A DNA stretch of 64,000 nt from Platynereis dumerilii (taxonomy: Eukaryota; Annelida; Polychaeta; Phyllodocida; Nereididae), in NCBI GenBank assembly GCA_026936325.1, contig JAPTHN010000074.1, positions 1,832,812 through 1,896,811 of the forward strand. The letters are read 5' to 3'. The notes under the pieces are model-generated. The model saw nothing but the letters and a program-made list of their open reading frames with translations, was not told where the DNA came from and did no database searches. The translations under genes were made by a program, and so were the position numbers. Below are positions 57,339-64,000 of this stretch, in pieces. Each line of letters starts with the position of its first letter. The first letter of the stretch is position 1.

Positions 57339-57441
57339 GCAAAAACCAATGCTCTGTTATGCCACATCCTTCAAATGGTGGTTTAGTTTGTCACAGTCAT
57401 CGCCACACAAAAACTGAAAGGTGTCAAGTAACATGCAAAAG
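57339..57441 (+). CDS. Mosaic extracellular gene: first half of a sushi domain
   Basis: After TTCCTTCACAG, (G)GKNQCSVMPHPSNGGLVC and RCQVTCKR end at a GTATGT donor; phase 1 to phase 2 is the classical layout for a sushi domain split over two exons. The second half was not found with confidence. A stretch near 57535-57613 with GYKHTLFEC in one frame and VCGPLTNWKWSHE in another may be its decayed remnant. Confidence 0.6.
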
Positions 57442-57951
57442 GTATGTATATAATGAAAGTTTCTATATTTCTGTATATTCCCTTCGTTTGCTGAATGGTA
57501 CTAACCTGCCTGAAATGTGTTGGCAGGTTATAAACACACTCTTTTCGAATGCCTTTGAGGTTTGTGGACCTCTCACCAACTGGAAATGGAGTCATGAGAT
57601 TTTGGAAAGCTGATACTTGATTGCGTTGGTAAGCCGTTATGATTATCTTCCTTTTTATCTGATAACATTTCATCAATATTATGCAAGAAAACAAAACGTT
57701 TATATGCAAACTAAAAACAAGAACCTACAGGATTCCCATCTTATGTACAATTGTACATGAAGCTACTGGATAAGGGGACCACTCCCGAGGATTAACCATG
57801 CCTCAGTGAAGAATACATTTATATAGAGATACAATTATGAAAAATATTGTTGAATAATTCTCCAGAGTTTGTTTGTTTGCACTTCTAACATCAATAAAAT
57901 ACCATTTTAATGGTAATTATCTTGTTAAATGTCAACAATGTCATTTTTTAG

Positions 57952-58060
57952 AGGAATATTTTGAAGAGCTTCAAATTGAGCTCGAGATCTTCTATTTTGC
58001 ATCTGTCTGCAGCAGTCTGACCAGTGCACAGAAGGAGCAGATGAGTAGGCAGTTAACTAA
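57952..58060 (+). CDS. Probable exon of the mosaic gene interrupted by the Harbinger element
   Basis: After a T-rich tract and TTTTTTAG a phase-1 open stretch encodes EEYFEELQIELEIFYFASVC then SSLTSAQKEQMSRQLTN, a charged and helical segment with one cysteine. Open frame, acceptor and phase agree with an exon. I do not recognise a domain. The Harbinger target duplication TAA lies at its end (58058-58060), so any further coding sequence is displaced beyond 63996. Confidence 0.45.
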
Positions 58061-58582
58061 TGCCCCATTCTCACGGGAGATGACGGTAAGCTTTTTATCA
58101 ACGGCAGCGCAGAGCCAGACGAATTCTTGCAAGATTTTCAGTTAGGACGGCGCGAAGGGCAATTATGTAATCAATTAAGGCTAATCGATAACCATGCAAC
58201 GAAAGCCACGGCGGGGTTCTTTTTGTTCCCTGCGGGGAAGAAAAGTTGTACGCCGTCATCAAAAGTTCGCCGGGGGAAAGAAATTTCCTCCTCCTGCGGG
58301 ATACTTTTATATCGCCCCGTGATATAAAAAGTACCCCGCAGGGAACCTATAACTGCCCCTCGGTGAACCTATTTCACCGCGGCGGACTATATTTTCACAA
58401 CGCCGGGATTGCTTTTACGACTGCGGGAATGGTTTTGTTCTCCACGGGGATGTCTGTAGGCCCGAGGGCACATCGCCGGGAATGAAAAGCATGACGCCGT
58501 TGTCAAGGGCACCGCGGCGGAGGAGGGCGCTGCGAAAGCCAATAAAAAGGGCCGCAGAGGGCCGCCTTGCTTCACTTGCTGC

Positions 58583-59907
58583 TTGACCTTTGAAGGGGAC
58601 ACTCCTGGATGCTGGACAGACATGATGGCTGATGAAGATGCTGGGGAAGACCTTGACGTTGCTGTTGTTGCTGCTGTTGCTGGTGCTTATTATCTAAGAA
58701 GAATACGGAGGAGGAGGAGGATGAAGAGATGGTGGATTCGGAATTGGCTGCTGCAGAGGGAACAACATGGCCATTTCTACCAGCTGCTGCCTGAATTGGC
58801 CAACAATGATGTCTCTGGCTACTACAACTTCTGCAGAATGCCTCCTGACATTTTTGCTGAAATCCTGGCTGCTGTGGCTCCTGCAATTACAAAACAAGAC
58901 ACCAACATGAGGAGGGCTCTGGAACCTGGATTGAAGTTGGCAGTCACCCTACGGTACATGGCGACAGGAGAGAGCTACAAGTCCTTGCCTACGGTTTCAG
59001 AGTGGCTCCCAACACCATCTGCAATTTTATCCCCAGTGTCTGCATTGCCATCATGCGAGCTTACGAACATCTGCTGGCCCTGCCAATGGATCCAGCATCC
59101 TGGAAGGAAGTTGCCAAGGGCTTCGAGAAGAGGTGGAACATGCCCCATTGCATCGGAGCACTGGATGGGAAGCATATTGGCATCAGATGTCCTCGGAAAG
59201 CTGGGTCAATCTACTTCAACTACAAGGGCTTCCATTCCATTGTGCTTATGGCTTTGGTGGATTCTGACTACAAGTTCCTGTACGTGCAGGCTGGATGCCA
59301 AGGAAGCTCATCGGATGGAGGAGTCTTCCTGGACACAAGGCTGAGGGACCTGCTGGAAGAAGAACGACTTGGGCTACCCCCTGCTGAACCTCTACCTGGC
59401 ACAGTTGGGAATCCTTTTCCATACTTCATCGTTGGAGATGAGGCCTTCCCCCTGAAGAGCTGGTTGCTGAAGCCTGTTCCAAGAAGAAACCTTGACATCC
59501 CCTCCAGAGTCTACAACTACAGAATTTCAAGAGCCAGGAGAGTGGTGGAGAATGCCTTCGGTATCCTGTCCCACAGGTTCAGATGCTTCCTAACTACGAT
59601 GCCCCAGAAACCCGGCAGAGTGGCAGCCATCACTCTGGCAGCCTGCACTCTACACAATCTTCTGCGAGACAGAATAGGAATTCATCGAGCCATGGACAAC
59701 GACGTAATGGACAGAGAAGATCCTGCAACCCATGAAGTCACTGAAGGACTGTGGAGAGGAGACCCCTTGCATGACCCCTTGCATGACCTTGGATTCGCTC
59801 CAGCATATGGAAATGCCACAAGACAAGCCAAACAGTACCGAGACTACCTACGAGACTACGTGAACAGCCCAGCAGGAAGTGTCCCCTGGCAGATGGACAG
59901 AATTTGA
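58583..59907 (+). CDS. PIF/Harbinger transposase with one frameshift
   Basis: The N-terminal part (58583 to about 58985) has a helix-rich region with YYNFCRMPPDIFAEILAAV and LKLAVTLRYMATGESYKSL. The frame then shifts by one base near 58989: TTGCC where TTGGCC would give LAYGFRVAPNTICNFI. The frame starting 59002 continues with the DDE core: first Asp in IGALDGKHIGIRCP, second in YFIVGDEAFPLKSWLL, Glu in ARRVVENAFGILSHRF. A DDEx-type C-terminal helix bundle follows, with CTLHNLLRD, ending SVPWQMDRI and TGA. Length over both parts is about 440 residues, normal for HARBI1-like transposases. The single deletion in a G run could also be a sequencing error. Confidence 0.92.
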
Positions 59908-60159
59908 AGATGAAGCAGAGCAGCAGCAGCAGCAGCAACAGCAATTCAATGCCCCCCTTAAAAAACCACAAATTAACCCAGCCCTTGTAAGGGCTTACCA
60001 CTTCCTCCAGAAAGAGCAGGCCTTGTACACATCTTTATGTTGACAAACCCCCCCCCCCCAAAAAAAAGCCCTCCCTGCAACAACTACATATTTTGTGACG
60101 TACATAAAATAGCAAATTTTTAGCTTTGTATCTATCTGTACAACCCATTTAAATCACTT

Positions 60160-60250
60160 TCACTTCCTCTCTATCTGCCTATCTATCTAGCTATATATCT
60201 GGCTATCTATCTAGCTATATATCTGCCTGTCTATCTGTCTATCTATCTGC

Positions 60251-60284
<34 letters not shown>

Positions 60285-60371
60285 GTCTATCTATCCAAGT
60301 GCAATCCCTGCAAAGTGACGATAACTGCTTTTGTTTTCTGCAGTGTATATATGTAACGAGCATTGTGTTCC

Positions 60372-60405
<34 letters not shown>

Positions 60406-60618
60406 TTGTCTATCTGTCTATCTATCTGCCTATCTATCTGTCTATCTATCTGCCTATCTATCTGTCTATCTATCTATCTATCTATCCAAGTGTCATCACT
60501 GCAAAATGACGATCACTCGTTTTCTTTGCTGCAGTGTATATGCGACGTCCAAATATTTTCTTCTATATAGCTATCTATCTGCCTATCTATCTGCCTATCT
60601 ATCTGTCTATCTATCTGC

Positions 60619-60668
<50 letters not shown>

Positions 60669-60710
60669 GCCTATCTATCCATCTATCTATCTATCTGACT
60701 ATCTGTCTGA

Positions 60711-60742
<32 letters not shown>
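60160..60742. repeat. Compound (TCTA)n/(TCTG) microsatellite with repeated islands
   Basis: Three long TATC runs with interspersed CTGTC and CTGCC variants. They are separated by two related islands at about 60296-60370 and 60486-60565 that share CCAAGTG, CACTGCAAA/CCCTGCAAA, TGACGATNACT and GCAGTGTATAT. The array is thus a higher-order tandem repeat. Open frames of YLSI repeats are artefacts. Confidence 0.9.
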
Positions 60743-61065
60743 ATTAATTAAAGTGGTGAAAAAACTTTAATTAAGAAAGCAGAAATGCCACCTGTACTGG
60801 TTAAGCAGAAAGTGAAAATGGGCCAAAAAAAAAAGAAGGGAAATAGCACCTTGCTTTTATGAAGGTGTTTAAAATTTACAAGGGCCAGGACCGGATTTTT
60901 TGCTGCTGCTGTAGAGACTGCTGCTGCTGTTGTGGCTGATGCTGCTGTAGAGGCTGGTGCTGCTGCTGCTGTAGTGGCTGCTGCTGTAGTGGCTGCTGCT
61001 GCTGCCCAAAAGAGGGTCCGGGAAGCCAAGCTTCTGGGGGCTGTCAAGCATCAGCTGGCTGAAGC

Positions 61066-62049
61066 TCAAAGATGACTGCTGCAGGGCTGGAGTCTGGCTT
61101 CGAATTGGCTGCAGGGAGTGGAACTGGCTGCTGCTGCTTGGCTGGGACTGCAACTGCTGGCGTGGAGGCTGGGACTGCGAAAGAAGACTTGTTGAAGGCT
61201 GCTGGGGCTGCTGGGGCTGCTGGGGCTGCTGGGGCTGCTGGGGCTGCTGCTGAGTTGTTGGAGGCTGCTGCAAGTCCTCGTTGACAAAGGATGGAGCTGG
61301 ACCAGGAGGAGGGATGTATTGTGCTGCTGCTGCCCTAGGATCATCTCCACATTCTCTTGCTGCATCATCAGGATTTTATCTTGGACGGCCGCCTGTACAA
61401 AGTAGTGGTCCGTCTGGCTCAAGGAGTGCAGGAGGTGAAGTCTCAGGGCACGGTTCATGTTCTTCCCAGATGTGAAGATACTCCTGCACATGTTCTGCAA
61501 CTGGTGTACTTCTGGATCCAGCCTGTGAGCAGTTTGTGGGCACATGTCACAGAATGGTCCTGCCGGCTGAGGTGGTGCTGGTTTCCTGGGCCTGTCCGAA
61601 GTGTAGTGACCAGCAATTGAAGTCAGGGCAGAGGCCATCTCCTGGTCTGTGTCCTTCCTCTTCTTGGATGGCTTTCGTCCTGGAAGACCTGGGACTGCTG
61701 CTGGATGGCTGGAGGGACTGCTGGGACATCTCCTGGGAGGACTGCTGCTGGCTGGCTGGGAGGCTGTCATCAAGGTCGGGCATAGGATTGTAGTCCATGG
61801 GGCATCAGAATCGGACGACAGGCGGTTACTTCCTCCTGGTCCAGTGAAGCTGGAGATTTCCACGGCACCCTTCGGAATGATGGAGGGCCTCAGGAATTCA
61901 CACTTCGCCAGGATGTACTTGTCTCGGTCGGACAGCTTCTTTCTGCCAGCTCCAGAAGCTTGAGGTCTGATGCACTTTGAGAAGGTAGTCCTGATGTTGC
62001 TCCTCCATTTGGTGACTTTAGCTGCTGTGATTTCTTTCCCCACTAGCAA
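61066..62049 (-). CDS. Harbinger Myb/MADF-like accessory protein, C-terminal part
   Basis: On the minus strand a 327-residue frame starts inside a MADF/Myb-like DNA-binding domain: LVGKEITAAKVTKWRSNIRT, SKCIRPQASGAGRKKL and KYILAKCEFLRPSI. A BESS-like or structural linker follows, with a long Gln/Ser/Pro-rich tail including QQP repeats encoded by CAG and GCTGCTGGG runs. The Myb-like protein of Harbinger elements binds the transposon ends and helps import the transposase into the nucleus. The N-terminal half of the domain lies in other frames at 62050-62160 (words ELIDWY and later SKGSTTFK are readable), so one-base deletions separate it from the next entry. Confidence 0.8.
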   Translation of the reverse strand: MLVGKEITAAKVTKWRSNIRTTFSKCIRPQASGAGRKKLSDRDKYILAKCEFLRPSIIPKGAVEISSFTGPGGSNRLSSDSDAPWTTILCPTLMTASQPASSSPPRRCPSSPSSHPAAVPGLPGRKPSKKRKDTDQEMASALTSIAGHYTSDRPRKPAPPQPAGPFCDMCPQTAHRLDPEVHQLQNMCRSIFTSGKNMNRALRLHLLHSLSQTDHYFVQAAVQDKILMMQQENVEMILGQQQHNTSLLLVQLHPLSTRTCSSLQQLSSSPSSPSSPSSPSSPSSLQQVFFRSPSLHASSCSPSQAAAASSTPCSQFEARLQPCSSHL

Positions 62050-62152
62050 TGTAAGTTCTGCTGCTTTCTCTGCATCCAGTCTGTCCTTCTGTCCACTCTT
62101 GAAGGTGGTGGAGCCCTTGGAGTACAGCTGCTTGTTCTCCGGTACCAGTCGA

Positions 62153-63199
62153 TCAGCTCATCCTCTGCTCTTCTGTGATGCCCAGTAGGTCCCTGGAGTT
62201 TTTCTTTCTGTAGCCCTTCTTCTTCTCCTTGTGGACAAACTGGCCATCGGAGTCCTCGATCAGCTCAACCTCAGATCCAGTGTTGTCAGAATCTTCCTTT
62301 GCCTGGTTCTTCCCCTTGTTGCCCTTGGACTTGGCAGCATTCTTCTTGGGAGTATCTTCCTCTGTGGTGGCATCGTAGTCGGAGTCCAGGGTCTGCTGGT
62401 GGATGATTGCAGCTGTCAGAACTGGTACAGAGTCATCATCTTCATCAGCAGGAGTATCATCTGGAGGTGGAGGTGGAGGCTGGACTGCAGTCTTGGCTCG
62501 GGTCTGGGCTGGAGTGACAGGCTTGACTGGAGGCTTGACTGGAGGCTTGACTGGAGACTTGGCTGGAGGCTTGACTGGAGACTTGGCTGGAGACTTGGCT
62601 GGAGACTTGGAGGTGGCGTGACGCTTGGCTGAAGGAGACTTGCCAGGAGTGCGAGGCCTTCCCCTTGGAGCAGTCTTGGTGGGAGTCTTGAACAAAGCAG
62701 CATCAGCCGACTGGGTGCGCTTGGTGGGAGACTTGACAGAAGCAGCAGCATCAGCAGCATCAGCAGGCCTGCCACGCTTGGTTGGAGACTTGACATCAGC
62801 ATCAGCAGACTTGGGACGCTTCTTCTTGGCTGCAGCAGCAGTGGCAGGCCTGTCACGCTTGGTTGGAGACTTGACAGCAGCAGCAAGCTTGGCCAGGACT
62901 TGATCTTCAGCTTCTTCATCATCATCTTCATCCTCCTCATCAGGTTGTTGCAGCACTTTGGGTGGTGGGGCGCCCTCGAAGATGGTCTCACTGGTCACTG
63001 TTGATGTAGCAGTGGTCACTGCCACGATGCTGTCCTGCAAGCTGAACATGCTTGGAGACAATGTAACAGCTGTGTAGTCTATGAAAGGAGCTGGTGAACC
63101 AACTGGAGTTGAAGATGGAGTGCTCAGTGGAGTGGTGGCTGGAATGATGCCCTTGCTTGGTGCACTCAAGGTCTTCTTCCCTCTTCCTCTGGGTCCCAT
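62153..63199 (-). CDS. Harbinger accessory protein, basic repetitive N-terminal part
   Basis: A 348-residue frame starting MGPRGRGKKTLSAPSKG. It has an acidic stretch (DEEDEDDDEEAED, near residue 90), then repeats of VKSPTKR-x-RPA (about 110-175), then KSPAKSPVKPP tandem repeats (about 195-230) and an acidic C-terminal region, ending LLGITEEQRMS. The frame ends where the MADF/Myb-like domain should begin (TEEQR-DELIDWY), at an apparent one-base deletion near 62160. The S-P-T/V-K repeats resemble histone H1-like or AT-hook-type DNA-binding tails. Start at 63199 is the first ATG after short GCAATGAAGCAGGAT repeats (about 63200-63290). Confidence 0.75.
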   Translation of the reverse strand: MGPRGRGKKTLSAPSKGIIPATTPLSTPSSTPVGSPAPFIDYTAVTLSPSMFSLQDSIVAVTTATSTVTSETIFEGAPPPKVLQQPDEEDEDDDEEAEDQVLAKLAAAVKSPTKRDRPATAAAAKKKRPKSADADVKSPTKRGRPADAADAAASVKSPTKRTQSADAALFKTPTKTAPRGRPRTPGKSPSAKRHATSKSPAKSPAKSPVKPPAKSPVKPPVKPPVKPVTPAQTRAKTAVQPPPPPPDDTPADEDDDSVPVLTAAIIHQQTLDSDYDATTEEDTPKKNAAKSKGNKGKNQAKEDSDNTGSEVELIEDSDGQFVHKEKKKGYRKKNSRDLLGITEEQRMS

Positions 63200-63297
63200 C
63201 TTGAAGCAGGATCAATCAGAAATGAAGCAGGATGAATCAGCAATGAAGCAGGATCAATCAGCAATGAAGCAGGGATTCAGCAATGAAGCAGCAATTC
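63200..63297. repeat. Short tandem repeat upstream of the accessory gene
   Basis: About five copies of an 18-21 base unit related to GAAGCAGGATCAATCAGCAAT, directly 5' of the accessory protein's ATG on the minus strand. Confidence 0.8.
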
Positions 63298-64000
63298 AGT
63301 AGGCTGTGAAGCAGAGTGTCATGGAGTATAGATGCGTTCGTCTTGAAGTTCAGATTGGTTATGGTGCTCTAGTGGCTGCTCTTCTATTTATATGCGAGGC
63401 AGGCGCCAGTGCGTCTCCATGGCTGACCCCCCTTTCCCGCCGTGGCACAAAAGGTCGACGCCGTGATGCTTTCAGTACCCCGCGGACAAAGGATTTTGCT
63501 AAAAATAGCCCCTCTGGCGCCACTCTGTCTGCTCCAGGAGGGGGTCCAGACGACGGCGCGAAGGTTTTGCAAACGTCCCGGAGCATTTTCCTTGACGGCG
63601 GAGTGCAGAAGAACCGCGGGGTCGACCTTTTTGGCGCCACGCAGAGAATCCCGCTTGTTTTCCTAATCGGCGGGAAAGTTTTTGCCCCTCAGTGGCGCGA
63701 AAACTTCGACGCGGTCTTACTTTTCTGATCGCGGCGTCGAACAATTTATCTGGTCTGCTCCCCCGTCGATTTTAATAAAATTTGTACTGGTTGAAACTTT
63801 TTTTCTGCTCCGTGGCGATTTGAAGTGACGGTAAGAAGCAGGATTCTCGACGGCGCGCAACAAAAGATGTCCGGCGGGAAGCTAAAATGCCCCTGCGCGA
63901 TACGTAAAAAGAGGAAATATTTTTCCGTCTCTCCTGAAAATACTTCGCCGCCGATTCAAAAAGTTCTCCGGGAGCTGCCGTGAGAGTGGGGCATAAGTGA

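Larger units (their letters stand above)
58061..63993. mobile_element. PIF/Harbinger DNA transposon, full length
   Basis: Terminal inverted repeats TGCCCCATTCTCACGG and, reversed, TGCCCCACTCTCACGG are flanked by the 3-bp duplication TAA (58058-58060 and 63994-63996), as expected for the superfamily. The 5.9-kb interior has a DDE transposase on the plus strand and a Myb/MADF-like accessory gene on the minus strand, convergent, separated by microsatellite DNA. Both genes have one-base deletions, so the element seems recently inactivated. Subterminal regions are GC-rich (58240-58500 and 63430-63960), unlike the AT-rich host DNA. Confidence 0.93.

Noticed and set aside
60299-60751. Frames with YLSIYLS repeats
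   Set aside because: Translation of the TATC microsatellite.
1-64000. tRNA, rRNA, CRISPR arrays, bacterial operons or ribosome-binding sites
   Set aside because: None seen; gene structure is intron-containing and eukaryotic throughout.

Overview
This is a stretch of animal nuclear genome. Genes are split by introns with GT..AG borders, and about half of the window is recognisable mobile DNA. The host genes are a tandem pair of SLC52-type riboflavin transporters, two secreted genes with a farnesoic-acid O-methyltransferase-like (FAMeT) domain, and a mosaic gene of sushi, EGF and ephrin-receptor-like modules. Together with AT-rich noncoding DNA and L2/CR1, Tc1/mariner, hAT, PIF/Harbinger and Ty3/Gypsy elements, this suggests a marine invertebrate, most likely a deuterostome (echinoderm, hemichordate or cephalochordate). 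The species cannot be settled from the sequence alone.

Layout. 0-6.9 kb: an inverted tandem array, a 16-bp tandem repeat, a hairpin MITE and a TIR element, with no gene recognised. 6.9-18.7 kb: two convergent FAMeT genes. The plus-strand copy (exons at 6915, 8220 and 8918) has its last exon interrupted by a 3.3-kb fold-back element. The minus-strand copy (exons at 18717, 14412 and 14037) looks whole over these exons and carries an L2/CR1-type LINE in its first intron; a mariner element is nested in that LINE. 19.0-25.1 kb: a young Ty3/Gypsy LTR retrotransposon. 25.7-26.7 kb: a non-autonomous TIR element with many GGGGCACAGTGAGAC motifs. 27.9-39.8 kb: a tandem duplication of a riboflavin-transporter locus. 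The left copy is a pseudogene and the right copy is intact. Each has a 42-bp minisatellite running out of the stop codon.

40.1-58.1 kb: a second fold-back element, then exons of a SVEP1-like mosaic gene. Some of its modules are decayed. One intron holds an 11.7-kb LTR-flanked element (41949-53692, minus strand). That element has two long reading frames: a leucine-rich-repeat ectodomain protein and a fusion/envelope-like membrane glycoprotein. I could recognise no gag or pol in it. This is the most unusual object in the window. 58.06-63.99 kb: an apparently full-length PIF/Harbinger DNA transposon with TAA target duplication, transposase and Myb/MADF-like accessory gene. It sits in or at the edge of an open exon-like stretch of the mosaic gene.

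The host genes probably do not form a pathway. The riboflavin transporter is a plasma-membrane carrier, while the FAMeT and mosaic genes encode extracellular modular proteins. The window mainly records local duplication, inversion and repeated transposon insertion, including three cases where an insertion hits coding sequence or another transposon at base-level resolution.
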